DNA of 64,000 nucleotides from Kwoniella bestiolae CBS 10118 (GCF_000512585.2 NC_089241.1:1426001-1490000); one strand, 5' to 3'. Counted from the stretch's first letter, positions 1 to 12,499 are shown. Made by a program: numbers and translations. The notes: generated by a model not told the origin, from the letters alone.

Positions 1-144
1 AGATGGGGGATCGCTTGTATACAACAAGACTTTGAGATCTTGAATTATCACATTGACGTCTGCGACAGAACCACCAGCCAAAAAGCAATAACGAACGGAT
101 CGACCTGTAGTGGAGGATCTGACCTTTGAGTTGTCGGGATCAAG
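1..144. other. Leader region of the CSC1-like gene
   Basis: Short non-coding stretch before the first ATG of the channel gene. I see no open frame that runs off the left edge with recognisable content, so this is probably 5' leader and promoter of the following gene. Confidence 0.4.
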
Positions 145-3100
145 ATGTCCTCCACAATGAACTGGATAGGGGATGTCCTGCTGCAGTCTCTGGATGATGG
201 GGACGATAAGAACGATACGAGCCCTCTACCACCGGGGAGTGGACCTACACGTGAGTCCGAGTTTTCCCTACACTGACGCGAGGGGAGCGATCAAAGCTGA
301 TTGCGATGTATGGGTGTTGGTATGATAGAGAAGTTCGATGGTGAGTCTGAGTCTGAGAAATGAGACTGATCATCCCCATCAGAGTATGCTGATTGGAGAG
401 CATTTGATATGAAGGACCATGGTTCTCTACTCAGCTTACTTTGTCACTGGCCATCGGGCTGACAAGTTTCTTCACGTTTTGTTTTTTGAGGACCAGGTGG
501 GATGTGGTGTATATGGGGAGGACGAAATTGAAAGGCGAGTGATCACCTCCTGTCTGGCACACACCCTTACTTATCAGAAGAAACCTCAAAGCAGAGCAAG
601 GGAATCGCTGACTGTGTCTTCTATTGCAGACTTCTCACCTACTCCTGCTCATTCGCCTGACGCCCAGAGCTCCTCCGGGACATCAAGGTTCTTCGGTTGG
701 ATAAGGCCTACACTTAGGACATCGGAGTTCACTGTTCTGCAGACTGTGGGGCTGGATGCTGCCGTCGTGAGTCGTTTGTCTGTCTTCGTCTTTGGAATAA
801 GCAACAATACTAACCTGGTATCTTTGAATAGCTCCTCAATTTCTTCAGAATGGCTTTTATGCTCTTTGGTTTATCAGCTTTCTTGGCTACTATCGTCCTC
901 ATCCCATTGAACTTGTTCGTAAGTCTCTTCTGCAATTTCATCTTCTCTCTTAAGGTTACTCGCTAATGGGAGACAAAGCGCCATGGATCTACCGACTCTG
1001 CACCTGACCCAGGCGAGAACAGTACCATAATATCTACGACACTATACCTCAACGCAATAGCCAACAATACCACCCCAATCACTCGACCAAGTCTGTACGA
1101 TGTCCTCCTTGACCCCACTACATCATCTACCATCCACCTCATCTTCACCTACCTATTTACCGCCCTGTGCCTCTCATTCTTCCATAACAACTTCCACCGA
1201 TTCGTGCTGTCCCGCCAGTCCTTCGGCCTACACCTCATCCACTCCATCTCGGCTCGAACGGTCCTCGTGACGGGCTTACCACAACATCTGAGGGGTGATA
1301 GAGCATTGGCAGATTACTTTGAGAATTGCGGATGGATGGTGGAAAGCGTGAGCGTGTGCAGGGAAGTGGAACCTGTGCGCAAAGTGCTGGAGAAGAGGAC
1401 AGTGGCGTTATTGAAGTTGGAAGAAGCATGGGTAGACTGGGTGGGGAATCCAGCGGGCAAATCGATAAGGGGTTACAACTCGGATGTGTATATCAAACCA
1501 TCCTTGGCGGGGAGTCTATCGAATTCTACCTCCAATGTGGCTTCTCCACAAAGGGTCGAAGCGAGGTTGATACCTGATCTAGAAGAAAACGAGGAAGAGG
1601 AAACCCCTCAAGAACCTCAATTGACTTCCGCTTCAGCAAATGGCTCTTCATCCTCGAATGTCGATCTGGCAGCATCGCAATCCTCCACAGTAGAGGAGGG
1701 CGAACAAAGAGCACACGTGCATATACATACTACCCGACCTAGACCTACATACCGACCTAATTGGTTTGGAAATAAGGTGGACGCGATTGAGTTTTGGGAG
1801 AAGGAGTTTGAGAAGGCCGATGAGGAGGTCAAGGAGTTGAGGAAGAGGGGGAGATTCGAAGCTACTCATGCGGCGTTTGTGACGTTCGAAGATGCCAAGG
1901 ATGCTGTGAGTGAACCGCGATCTATCCCCATGATGCCTGGAGATCATCAAGGAGTGATATCAGTAGTTCCATGCTGACTGGGGTCCTTGGCTTGTTTAGC
2001 AAACCGCTTGTCAAGTTTTGCACTACCCTCACCACTCCGAAGTGGTCACTGAACTCGCACCGGAACCGAGAGACGTGGTGTGGAGTAAAGTCTCGATGAC
2101 ACATCGCGAGGCGCAGATCAGAGATTTCTTCGTCATGGGTACGACGGGTGTATTTTTCTTGTTCTGGTTCGGTAAGTTAAACTTTGGCCTTGGCTGTCCG
2201 ATTCGGACAATACTGATATTTGATTCAATGAATCATTGTAGTCCCCGTATCATCATTTGCGACTCTCCTATCGTATGAGGAGATTAAAAAGATCATGCCG
2301 TGGTTGGCAAAGGTCATAGATGCCTCACCGAGATTGGCAGCGATCGTTCAAAATTCGTTACCATTATTAGCATTGACCATTTTTAATGGTCTGTTACCAT
2401 TCTTCTTGGAGTGTAAGTTAGCCATTGTAGTATCGTGATACAGTATCATTCTGGACAGTTGAGCTAATAACGTGGACAGGGTTGAGCTATATGCAGGGTT
2501 TCAAAAGTAGAAGTGCGACGGAGTATTCATTATTGAAGAAGTGAGTTTCTGGTTATATTCAGCTTCGAGCTCCGCTGACTTGTCAATACATCCTTAGATA
2601 CCACCTCTTCCTATTGATATCCGTGCTCTTCGTCTTCCTCCTCACTACCACTTATATCGCGATCGTACGAGATTTCGTGGATAGCCCTATGAAGGTGAGC
2701 TCGCGAGATAGTCGAAGTGTCAAGAAGCTCATAGGTTTTGTCAGATTCCGCAAAAATTGGCTAGTGCGTTGCAGGGAGCGAATGTTAGGAACTTCATGGT
2801 TTCGTATGTGATGTTGCAAGGTGAGTTCGGCGACGATACCTGTCCTCGTTGGGTTAGCTGATATCCTCCATACAGCACTCGGTCTTATGCCTCTGCAATT
2901 GCTCAACATGGGTCCTCTTTTGACTCTTGGTTACTCGAGGGCGCTATCCACCAAAACACCCAGAGGTGAGTTGATCTATTGTCCAGCTCAAGCAAGCTCA
3001 GCTGACACGAGTCTCATCTTGAAGATTATGCCGAAGCAAACGCTCCCCCAATGCTCAACTACGGCTGGGTGTACCCTCAAGCATTATTAGTGTTCACGAT

Positions 3101-4506
3101 CACCTTGGTCTACAGTGTGATGAGTCCTCTGATCTTGGTGTTTGGCGCGATATACTTTGGGGTAGCTTGTGAGTTCGACAAACTGGCAGATATTGCGGTG
3201 GTTGGCTGACAGATGAACAGACCTTGTTTACAAATACAAGCTCTTGTTTAGTGAGCTTCAACCGACGTCTTTGGCCTTCAGGCTATGATAGCTAACCTGG
3301 TCCTTGCAGTCTACTTCAAGCCTTACGAATCCAATGGTGAAGCTTGGCGAATCACCTTTGCTCGTACCCTATGGGCTTTGATTCTCTTCCAATTATTCAT
3401 GACTGGATTGTTCTCCCTACGACAGTTCTTCTGGGCCTCTGGAGCGATGGTCCCCCTCATACTTTACACACTATGGTGGAGTTGGGTGATGTGGCGAGAT
3501 TTCGGACCCTTGAGTCAGTTCCTCGCTTTAAGCAGTATATGCGAGGTCAAGAGAGGTGAAGAACCTACTGGAGTAGCTGGAGTGGGAGACGAAGGAGCAG
3601 TCAGCAGGAGCCAAAGGCGAGTATGCCGTCTTCCTTTCAGGAGATCCAGCTGATCTTTGCCTTTACAGTAATCTCAACCATCGACGATATGCTGTCAACG
3701 ACGAAACGCTCTATGTAGCGCCTAGTGATAGACGAACAGATTATTCTCAACCACCCATGAACAACTTCTACTTCGGTGTGCTGAATACCGGCAGAAGGAG
3801 GTATGCTCATCCTGCTCTGAGCGGTCTGTTGCCTACCCCTTGGTTACCTGCCAAAGCAAAGTTCGGAGATGGTGCGAAGGAAGGTGGGAAAAAAGGTGTA
3901 GTCTTGAGTTTGAGGCGGAAAGTAGCGAAGAAGCTGAAGCGAGAAAATGGTGGTGGGCAAGAGCAAGATGGGGATGGAGGGGAGAGCGGTGCAAGCGGTG
4001 CGAGTGGGATCCCCGAGGGATGGTCTACTGGCCAGTCCCTCCAACCATCTAGATCTACGACAAGTCTCAAGAAACCCTCGAGATCTCCCTCGGGGTCTTA
4101 TGGAGCGACGGGAGATAGTTCGAACCCATGGAGAGATCCTACGCCGCCTCCTTCTGAGTTAAGCAACTCAGCGATGTTAAGGAAGAAGATCAGCTTCGAT
4201 CCTGGAAGTGGGGTTATTGCTTTGCCTGAACATAATATATGGGGAGATGAGGATGATGAAGATGAGGAGAATGGTGGAGAGGAGCCTGAATCGCCTGTGA
4301 GTATAACCATCTGTTCTCACATACATCGTAAGGTTTGCTATGCGATGATACAGTGACTGATACCTCGATGGGGATATCATTAGTCAACCTACTATCACAG
4401 TCGGAATCGAGCTAGGACACTGAGTTCGTCAAAGGTATTGGACAACGTGCCTTCGTCGAGTGGGGGTGCAGGTCCGACGCAGCCTGGTAGTGGTGTGCAG
4501 TCGTGA
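145..4506 (+). CDS. CSC1/OSCA-type calcium-permeable stress-gated cation channel (DUF221/TMEM63 family)
   Basis: Multi-exon gene for a polytopic membrane protein of the CSC1/OSCA/TMEM63 family, whose members are mechano- or osmo-gated cation channels. Exon 1 (145-250) joins position 415 through a split Arg codon, giving STQLTLSLAIGL as the first membrane helix and then LRTRWDVVYMGRTKLK. An N-terminal RSN1-like helix pair follows (MAFMLFGLSAFLATIVLIPL), then the cytosolic loop with RNA-recognition-like fold starting near RTVLVTGLPQHLRGD. The family hallmark EPRDVVWSKVSMTHREAQIRD precedes the channel helices (2110-3650). The tail (3760-4500) is hydrophilic, acidic and Ser/Gly-rich. The second intron (535-629) uses a GC donor. 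The start is the first ATG that splices in frame, and the stop is TGA at 4504. Exact boundaries of the middle exons are approximate. Confidence 0.9.
535..629 (+). other. GC-AG intron in the CSC1-like gene
   Basis: The exon ends AAAG and is followed by GCGAGT; the acceptor is TATTGCAG. Splicing here continues the frame as K-D-F-S-P-T-P. The nearest GT (GTGATC, four bases on) puts a stop codon in the next exon, so the GC donor is preferred. Confidence 0.7.
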
Positions 4507-4866
4507 CAATGAGTTGATAGTCTAATTCCATATGTTCTCGTGTTACCTTCGAGCCACATACCTTATACCTTATAATGAGATCTTTAATGTTTATATATGT
4601 GTCTTATGTCAAAATCATGTCTTTTGCTTTGATCATGCATGGTCACCCATCACCCAAAAGCTATCGTTGATGAATGTGTAAAAGTGCCACACTGACGGAA
4701 ATATTCGGAGAAAAGGGTTATGCGCTGTACTCACTCATCACCCATCCGGCCGACTTGCTCTTTGCTCTGTATGGTGAATGAAGGTTGTTGTTAATTCGTA
4801 GCTTTGATCATTGACACTTCCCATCTACTGATTACCCATCTCAACAACGTAAAAAATTAGCACAAG
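4507..4866. other. Spacer between the CSC1-like gene and ATP15
   Basis: About 360 bases holding the 3' end of the channel gene and the promoter of the ATP synthase subunit. It is AT-rich around 4555-4620. I see no gene or RNA here. Confidence 0.4.
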
Positions 4867-5730
4867 ATGTCCTCAACTTGGAGAGAATTCATGTCGTGAG
4901 TGTGCCCCTTCATGGTATCAGCAATAGGCGGGAAGCGCAAAACACGATGGGATGAGGAAGAAATGCTGATTTGTCCACCTTTCCATTCGACCTACTCTGC
5001 TTCATCTACATTATTCCACATCAACACGATACAACATGCAATGTCCTTCGGCTCATCTCATCTGTCCACTGAATTACTCATTACTCCATTTTGCGACTCC
5101 AGCTGGAACAAATACACCCAAGTCGCTTCCCGAGCGCTTAGACAGGCTTTGAGCGAGACTGATAGGGTCGCTGCTGAGAAGAGAGCTGCTATTGGAGTGT
5201 GAGTTTAGGTTTCGAATTGAATGGAGGATGTACGATATGGATGCGATTGCGCGATGAGTTGGATGGATGAGAAGGATCTTCGGAGGATAGACAGTGTCGA
5301 TGGTTGGCGGAGCGGATTGGATTGATTGGGATGGAGTGGGATACCTAGGGATTGTGGAGATTGCTGGGAGGTAGACTAGGCAGGCGTAGTGGGCCCGGCA
5401 TGGATATGTGGACTCAACATGTACTTTGAGGGGGAGAACGAAACGGAAATTGAATCGCAAGGAAGGGAGGACGAATATGAATTTTGAACGACGACGAACC
5501 GCAAACGATGAATGCTGATTTATACGCTCTATGAAATAGCCGATACCAACTCTGGGAGAACGGACAAGGTGGTGAACAAGTGAGTGTCTTCTCTCTCTCT
5601 CATCTCCTTCCACACGATGTTGGACATTGGGACGTTGGATTCTGGATGTAAAACTGATGATTCCCCACTCTCGCAGAAATACGTTGTCCCTCCCGCCAAA
5701 GACGCATCATCCGGTACACCACCTGTATAA
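4867..5730 (+). CDS. ATP15: Mitochondrial F1F0 ATP synthase subunit epsilon
   Basis: Tiny protein of the central stalk of mitochondrial ATP synthase, bound beside gamma and delta on the matrix side. Four exons, 4867-4895, 5103-5198, 5540-5579 and 5677-5730, sum to exactly 73 codons (72 residues plus stop). The spliced product begins MSSTWREFMSWNKYTQVASR and continues ALRQALSETDRVAAEKR, matching the family pattern W-R-x-x-x-x-x-Y-x-x-Y-x-x-v-A-x-x-x-R-x-x-L-K/S. Typical family length is 50-75 residues. The largest exon is 96 bases, so simple open-frame scans miss the gene. The second intron, about 340 bases, is long for this genome. Confidence 0.92.
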
Positions 5731-6163
5731 ACCATCTGACCTCTTCTAGAACGAACAAATAGTAGGAGGGAAAGTAGGAAGTATGGTTTTGGTCTGGTAG
5801 TGGGGATGTAGAAAAGATCTATCAAAGATTGGAATGCAGGGAATGCAATATACAGCAGGACGAAGACGATCATCGAGTACGAAATTCTATCTGATCATTG
5901 GATGGTCTACGTGTTTGCTCTTGCTACCAAATGAGGAGACGTCTTACTAAGCACCAACAGACCTGCCACGTCCTGGTACACTTGTCTCACGGCTTGAGCC
6001 CGATCCTCCGAATGTGATCCATCTCACCGTGTAAATATGGTCTTGCGTAGGGCATATTCATCTCATCAAGACTGATACAAGCGTATGGGAAGATTATCCA
6101 TCGATATTCTGCATTACTACCAAGGTGACATCAAACTATTTCCATCCCACTTGTGACCTTCGT
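5731..6163. other. Convergent 3' spacer (ATP15 / DHA2 transporter)
   Basis: Tail-to-tail region between a plus-strand and a minus-strand gene. The open minus-strand frames here and in the ATP15 introns have no recognisable content. Presumably 3' untranslated sequence. Confidence 0.4.
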
Positions 6164-8472
6164 TCAAGCTTCACCTTCCTTCTCATGTCCGTGAGATTGC
6201 TTAGGCATCCTAACGAATAACGCCACCACGATGACTGCCAACCCCGCCAGACCGGTTGCAAGCCAGAACGCGGCTCTATAACCTCCCAACAGATCTTCCG
6301 GAGACTCGTTCTCCGGCCCTTTCACATATCTTTCGATCGTCCCTGCTAGGCCCAGTCCGATTGATAGGCTACACCGTACAATTAAGATATTATCAGCTTT
6401 CATCAGTACGGGCACAGGAGTGAGGAAAGGGACTTGGAACTCACGAATAATTGGTGATCATGCTGACAATGCCAGCTGCAATCCCCTGAAACTCGTGATC
6501 AACCGAATTACTGACTATCAACTGACCCGTGCTAAAGCTCAGATCCGGTCCGAACACCACGATCAACAGACTCCAGAATGTCAATCCCCAATATGTCTGG
6601 GTGACAGGAGTCAGAGCGGCAAAGAGGTCGCCTATGAAGAATGCTATCATTGCGATGAGGAAGATCTTGTGGCCTGCGAAGCGGTGGATTAACATTGGAA
6701 CGAGGAGGGCGGCGGCGATTCCTGGTGGTCATTCAAAGGAAAGACTGGTCAGCGAGCTAGATAGATCAACAAGGGGAAGCAGTGTCACTTACCTCCTGGC
6801 ATTAAGGGTGCCATCTGAGCAGTGATTACTAGAGCGTTATGATGACCTCTTATGTTGGTTATGCTAGATACCGTTACCATAATACGATCAGCTCAACCCC
6901 CTGAGAGGTAGAAGAGACACTTACAACAACTTGGTATACAGCAAATACGTTCCAAAGCTCATCCAACCCAACCATAATGTCAGGTACACCAACAAACTCT
7001 GTCTACCAAGTACTTCCATAGGAATCAACGCCCTGCTCCCCACTCTTTTCTCGTAGAAGTAGAACAGGCCAAAACCAAGTACAGAGATGATGAGGAGAAC
7101 GTAGATGTAAGGTTCTTCCCAACCTACCAGGGCGGATTGATTCCATACGAAATTGAATAGTCCCATTGAGAGGATAAGGAGGGCCGTTCCGATATAATCG
7201 AATGATCTGATCTTATCGCTCAGCTTCACTTTGGCTGAGGCTGAGGTTGAGGATGGGTGATAATCTGATGGGAGGACTAGTAGACCGCTGATAAGGAAGA
7301 CAAATATGAAGATTGCGCTGGTCACTGGCAGTTAGCCCTGTATCGTACTTTCTGGGTTGAATGCGATCATGTATCCAAGAACAAGAGGATACGAGTTAGA
7401 CTTACGTGAACCACCATATCCACCTGACATCCGCCAAGACAGTGAAGATCGCAGCGACTGCACCGCCAATCAGGAAGCCGGACGGTGCCAACGCTCCGAG
7501 GATTGCGAAGACCAGGTTCCTCATTTTACCTGGTGGATACGTTCGACCCAGTATAGCCAAGGCGTTCGGTACTGAGAGTCGATCAGCAGTGGTTCGCTTG
7601 GGTTCTGGGTTGAATGACACATAGTTGAATGAAACCAAGCGGGGATTCATGAGATATGTAGCATAAAGTGGGAACTCAAAAATGTAAGATGATCTACACT
7701 CACACGATAGAGCCGCTCCCATACCTGATATAGCTCTACAAATATCAAAGGGTACAGGCGTTTTGCAGAAGCCCGAACCGATATTGGAGGCTATACCGAA
7801 TATGCAGCCTATTGACCAGATCAATTTGGGGCCGCTACGTCAGAGTTCAGCCTCGGGATCATTCGAACAAGTATGAGGCGCAGACTCACAAGAGATCGCC
7901 TAGTCTACCGCTGAGGACTACCATTATACCTAACGTCAGGCTAAACCAGATACACAGATAATCAGCTCGCATTACACATCATGACTTGCCGGTCGGTATG
8001 TACAAAGAGCAACATCAATTTGATCATAAAAGAGGGTTAGGGTCACTTACCCATAACTAGCCGCCATCCAGCTCATCTGCCCTGCATCATCCGTACCCAA
8101 CCATGGTCCCAGGTCGTTAAGCGGAATGATCAACATCCCAAATTGACCTTGAGCTATCAGCTGCGTAGCGCAGGTGATGGTGATGAATAGGATTTGGAAC
8201 GGTATCGATTTGTTTGATAGGTAATTCTGAGACCGAGGTTGAGGGGTGGTGGACACCTGTCCGCTCTCCAGTTGTGAGGGATTCGGTGGATGATCTGGTT
8301 CCTCATTGCGATAATTATGATTATTTTGTTCGCCTGATGGTTGGGTGCCGCCCTGATCAATTGCTTTTAGGTCGGTCATCTTAGTATTTTCCACATCACA
8401 TAGAGTCTTCTCAGACTCGACTCTATGGGGGTTTATTGGGGTTGATATTCCGTGTTGCGAGGTCGAAGTCAT
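6164..8472 (-). CDS. Major facilitator transporter, DHA2 (14-helix) family, ATR1-like
   Basis: Plasma-membrane proton-coupled exporter of the fungal DHA2 family, which includes drug, aminotriazole and boron efflux pumps. The substrate cannot be told from sequence. A hydrophilic N-terminal tail of about 90 residues (start ATG 8470-8472) precedes helix 1, ILFITITCATQLIAQGQFGM. Motif A appears as SGRLGDLCGPKL across the splice near 7900, and helix 4/5 carries RAISGMGAALSVPNALAIL. Then come FAILGALAPSGFLIGGAV and WRWIWWFT-like segments, and a 14-helix layout with the central pair in FDYIGTALLILSMGLFNFVW. The C-terminal end, after helix 14, is LFVRMPKQSHGHEKEGEA. Introns are short. It lies head-to-tail behind a glutathione S-transferase gene on the same strand, compatible with a detoxification pairing, but co-regulation is only a guess. 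Confidence 0.9.
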
Positions 8473-9100
8473 CTCAAGCTGTTATACTGGTCGTATTATT
8501 CCTACAGCGAAGGACTTAAGAGGTATCCTCGTTTCTCAGCAGTGATCATTTGCGTGTATATATATAGTGAGATCATGATGGGGGATCATCTCATCTTTAT
8601 AATCAACGTATATGACATTTGAAGGTATAACCTCGAAAGAGATGAGAAATTGACTGGCGACTGTTACTCGTAACTGTTAAATGGATAAACTGTTAAACTA
8701 TCAACGTCATACAGTCAAAACACACATTCGGAACCCGAGCCTACTGTACTACTCTAGGTTATTACTCCGCTCTTGCGAGACTGAATTTGATCCGGAGCTG
8801 GAATATTGTTTGTTTGTCCCAACACATAATCAGGTGCATAACTGTTCTCATCGGCCATGCGAGATAGAATGATGTTGCTTGGATAGACTTCTTGAACCGG
8901 GTCAGAGGGGTATCATCTGATTGATAATCTCTGATCAAGCTCATGATGATCGGGACGCATCGCATGCCAAGCCAGTTATATTGTATCTATTTTCTTTATC
9001 TCATCGACAGTCCATGAAGTAAGACGTTATTTATACCCATATTCACATATACCATACCATACCGAATACCCCATTTCACCTTGGCGTTTTTTAGCACTTA
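8473..9100. other. Promoter of the DHA2 transporter and 3' end of the GST gene
   Basis: Spacer between two minus-strand genes. It contains a TATA run (8557-8566) and a short stretch near 8672-8700 in which AACTGTTAA recurs. I see no coding potential. Confidence 0.4.
8557..8566 (-). promoter_or_regulatory. TATA box of the DHA2 transporter
   Basis: Ten-base TATATATATA run 84 bases upstream of the transporter ATG at 8472, in a region otherwise without long AT tracts. Position and sequence fit an RNA polymerase II TATA element. Confidence 0.5.
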
Positions 9101-10304
9101 TCACATCTTCGATTTAGCTTTTTCCTCTTCCTCTTTGATCTTTTGCAACGCCCTTTGAGCGGCGGGTCTGAAATGCACCCAAACGACAGTCAGATGAAAG
9201 CATTCCCTTTTCCCACGTTACGTCAAGATAGCTCAGCTCACCTATCCAATACTCGCTTGTACCACCCCTTCAAACCCTCACCTACATTGAACGCGCCCGC
9301 TCTCGTTCCGGCAAGGAGCGAGTTGATAGCGAAGAACATCATGAACTGAGGTTTTGACGTATACTCGTCAGCTTGTGCCTGTGTATTCAGATATAGTACT
9401 CCAATGGAATGGCACTGCTCACATCTCCTGATCCGGGTTTATCAGTACCTGAGAACCAGCCATGTTGAGTTTTGTTGATAGCTGCTTCGGCCTACGAAGG
9501 AGAGCCAAGTTCAACCCCATCAGTGATATAACCTCTTGAAACGATGATGATGAGCATGCGGACCCACAAAATCAATGGTGCCTTGCACCTGCGGGCCAAG
9601 GTATTTACTCTATAGATGTATGAGATTCCAAATCAGCGCGATTCTCCTCTGATCCGCGATACCTTCAAGTATTGGCAGCTGCATAAATTCGATTCTGCTC
9701 CGAAGACACTGGTCTTATCCTCCCATACCTTCGGGGCAAACAGTCAAACAGAGTCTGTGAACTCACAGCTACAAACCCACTATACCCCTTTACGGCCTCC
9801 TTATCGCCCTCCTCCAACTGCCCCACAACCATCCCATTCACATAAGCAGCACTAGTAGCTTGTACAATCGCCGAAGCCTGGAAGAGATTCATCATGCTTC
9901 CTTCGGCATAATGAGACCAGAATATATCATCGTCGGTCTGTTCCACCTGAATGTCGAGCTCCGTCTTATTGGATTGGACGGAGGGGAGAGAGAGGAGCTT
10001 GTAAATTATGTATGCTGACTCAGTTATGACTTTCCCGTCTAGGATGAGGGCTGGTGCTTTGCCCGTAGGGGAGATTTTGAGGAGGGAGGGTGGGGCTGAG
10101 CGGGAGGGGGTACGGAGGTGGACTTGGACGTTGTATGGCAGGGAGAGTTCTTCGAGGATCCAGACTTTCGTATTTGGGGTTAGCTCTCGTACTTGACACT
10201 GGACACAGGAGGGTTGAGTAGTACTTTTTAGAAGGGGACTTACAGATCCTCTCAGACCTGGAAGCGTTGAGGTGATGTAGGGTGATTTCTGGGTTGGATG
10301 ACAT
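9101..10304 (-). CDS. Glutathione S-transferase (GTT1-like)
   Basis: Cytosolic enzyme that conjugates glutathione to electrophiles or reduces peroxides. The first exon (10244-10304) encodes MSSNPEITLHHLNASRSERI and splices to WILEELSLPYNVQVHLR. This is the classic fungal start with the catalytic Ser/Arg region N-x-SR-S-x-R-I-x-W-x-L-E-E-L. The thioredoxin-like domain continues with LLKISPTGKAPALILDG (cis-Pro loop region) and ITESAYIIYKLL (the glutathione-binding ES pair). The all-helical C-terminal domain has IFWSHYAEGSMMNLFQ. The end is RALQKIKEEEEKAKSKM with TGA at 9101. Small exons near 9610-9660 and 9430-9490 complete the helical domain, but their edges are approximate. The substrate is unknown. 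Confidence 0.9.
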
Positions 10305-11515
10305 TGTGTGTTGATATTTGCGTGTACCTGCCAAGTGTACTTTGAAGATGCGAGAATGGAGAATTCGAGTTGATCGATGTCCTAGAAGTATCATGAGCTG
10401 AGTAATGTATATGTAAATAGAGTGAGTGGAAGAAAGAGGGATGCATGGAATGATGGAGCATGATGGTCGACGATGACCTTGCTCCGACTTTCTCGGGTAA
10501 CAACGGAAACAACGGAAACCACTTTAACCGAGATGACCACACCAAACATTCAACCAGTGATCTTCACATGGTACATGGTACAACGTACAACATTGAATCC
10601 ATGGAGGGGAAGATACGCCGCTGCCCACTTGATTTTCACATCAGCAAAGCAACAACAGACCGTACACCCGCTGCAATTCATTACCGGTCATCATTTTGTC
10701 AGGTGATGGCCCAGTCATTGACATGAGTATGATATGGCATGGCACAGTATATATGACAATGACAAGTATACAAAACACCCAAATTATATAGAAGATGTAC
10801 AATCATACAAGTTATCTGAACAAATCCCGATGAAGAGAAAGAATGACACAACCATGTATAGAAAGACTCGTCAAAACAATGCGCAACAAGGAGAAACCAG
10901 AACAAGAACAAGAACAAGAACAAGATACTCTACAATGCCGAAGAAAGATGATATGGTTTGTGATAGATGATGATAATGCAATGACAAGTAACGAAAGAAG
11001 CGTTGCAATGATAGTACTAGTACAAAGGGTTGTGGTGACTCGTTTTTGTGTCGTGGAGTTTGTTTTTCGTTATTTAATAGAGAGCTGAGGAGAGAATCGG
11101 AGCTGAAACTGAGTATATGCCAATCTTCATTTGTAGCCATTCATGGATTGTTGCATGGGAAGACCGATAAAGTGTGATGGTGATTAAGGCTTGACGAGGA
11201 GGGTGAGAAAGACCGTAGTTTGGAAGGGAAGAACCGGAACAATACGATATGAGTTGGAGCGGATGGATTTAATGGTAATTAGACAACCGAGATTGATGTT
11301 GTTAATTTGATGTTTCGTTAGATCCTTTAGTCGTTGACTGTCGTTTCGGAATGGTTTACTGGTATGTCTCGACTTTCCTGTGCTTCGAACTTGAATGCTG
11401 GTTGTCTTACTATATGCAGAGAGATAGTGACGAACCCTAGAATACATCGTTATGTTATTGCACTTTCGAGGCGACAATCGAACTCCACAACTCGACTCAC
11501 CAGTCCCCGAGCAGA
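10305..11515. other. 1.2-kb spacer upstream of GST
   Basis: Lies between the GST start and the stop of the next minus-strand gene. Several short open frames on both strands overlap each other and show no family resemblance. The only structure I see is the hexanucleotide repeat at 10900-10923. Presumably 3' UTR of the upstream gene plus the GST promoter. Confidence 0.4.
10900..10923 (+). repeat. Hexanucleotide microsatellite (GAACAA)4
   Basis: Four perfect tandem copies of GAACAA followed by a partial GA. Simple sequence repeat in non-coding DNA, likely variable in copy number between strains. Confidence 0.85.
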
Positions 11516-12499
11516 CTATTCATCCACATCCATATCCCTCGTATCTCTTCGACCTTGATTGTGCGTCTGCACCCTGCTCCTGAGTTTACTTGGACCTCTC
11601 CCACCCGCAGCTAGACCTCTACCCATCCCTCTTCCGTATCCCAACTTAAACACATTGTTCATCTCGGTTCCCAACGCTTCCACCTCGGCCATAAACAGCT
11701 TATGTCTCGTTTTTGTAAGTTTGCTGTCGATAGGACCAGGACCAGGTGAGAGGCTTTGGGTCATATCGATATCCCTTGCGAAACTTCCACAAGGAGATGG
11801 GTCGGATATAGCCCTGTTGAAAGATGGTGGTTCGAGTGGAACACCCAAGATCGGTGTGGATGCGAGTGGCGACGGGACATGGATATGTGAGTGGGAGTGT
11901 GATTTAGACGCAGTCGATAAGTTTGGGGTAGAAGGGATGGTCGCGATGCTGTTGGAAGTGGTGTCGACAGGGGACGACGGGGTTGTGTCGGTTTCGTCCA
12001 TCAATAATCCAACGATGGACGATGAAGTGGAATGGGATCTTGGTCGTTTAGTCACTGGACCTTGAGGATCTAAATTGGGAGTTGGCGTAGAAGGTCTTGA
12101 AGTCGAGTCGATGTCCATACGACTGGATGACGAGGAGGACTCTCCAATGGAACCAAAGGATGATATGTAGGTAGGTGTGGAGGTTAGGGTCGTGTGAGTG
12201 TGAGGATGAGCTTCCTTTCTGCTGCTGGAAAAAGAAGTTTGGGAAGGAACGGGATTCCTGAATTTCAACTTGATGGTAGGTCTCTTCTCCTCCCTGCTAT
12301 AATCTTCGCCATCGATCTCAATATCTTCCTCCCTGTGTCGCTTATGTCCTCTAGTAGGTCTCCAAGGTGTAGACGAGCTAAGCATCAAGCGGAGTTTGGG
12401 TAGTTGTCTGGGAGAGGAAGGTGAGAGTGGAATCGGATCATAGCTGTTCGATGGAATTGAGGAAGGAGTGGATGGATAGGTTGATCGTTGAGGCATCAT
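11516..12499 (-). CDS. Ser/Pro-rich protein with basic and RG-rich C-terminus, function unknown
   Basis: Intronless open frame of 327 codons. I do not recognise the family. The N-terminal third contains two basic patches, PWRPTRGHKRHREED and SREEKRPTIKLKFRN, the second followed by a long Ser/Thr/Pro-rich linker. The C-terminal 70 residues are the most structured-looking part: LTKTRHKLFMAEVEALGTEMNNVF is probably helical, then comes a Gly-Arg stretch, LGYGRGMGRGLAAGGRG. The last residues are DMDVDE. The composition suggests a disordered nuclear or nucleic-acid-associated protein, but that is inference from composition alone. The 168-codon frame on the opposite strand is a shadow of this gene. 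It is divergent from RIX1 across an 800-base spacer. Confidence 0.75.
   Translation of the reverse strand: MMPQRSTYPSTPSSIPSNSYDPIPLSPSSPRQLPKLRLMLSSSTPWRPTRGHKRHREEDIEIDGEDYSREEKRPTIKLKFRNPVPSQTSFSSSRKEAHPHTHTTLTSTPTYISSFGSIGESSSSSSRMDIDSTSRPSTPTPNLDPQGPVTKRPRSHSTSSSIVGLLMDETDTTPSSPVDTTSNSIATIPSTPNLSTASKSHSHSHIHVPSPLASTPILGVPLEPPSFNRAISDPSPCGSFARDIDMTQSLSPGPGPIDSKLTKTRHKLFMAEVEALGTEMNNVFKLGYGRGMGRGLAAGGRGPSKLRSRVQTHNQGRRDTRDMDVDE

Noticed and set aside
5074..5613. 179-codon minus-strand frame
   Set aside because: It overlaps ATP15 exons 2 and 3 and the long intron between them; the spliced ATP15 product is a convincing family match, and this frame is low-complexity without recognisable content.
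10900..10923. (GAACAA)4 as a possible regulatory array or CRISPR-like repeat
   Set aside because: A simple microsatellite without spacers or unique units.
11559..12065. 168-codon plus-strand frame
   Set aside because: Antisense shadow of the Ser/Pro-rich gene on the minus strand. Its composition mirrors the low-complexity codons.
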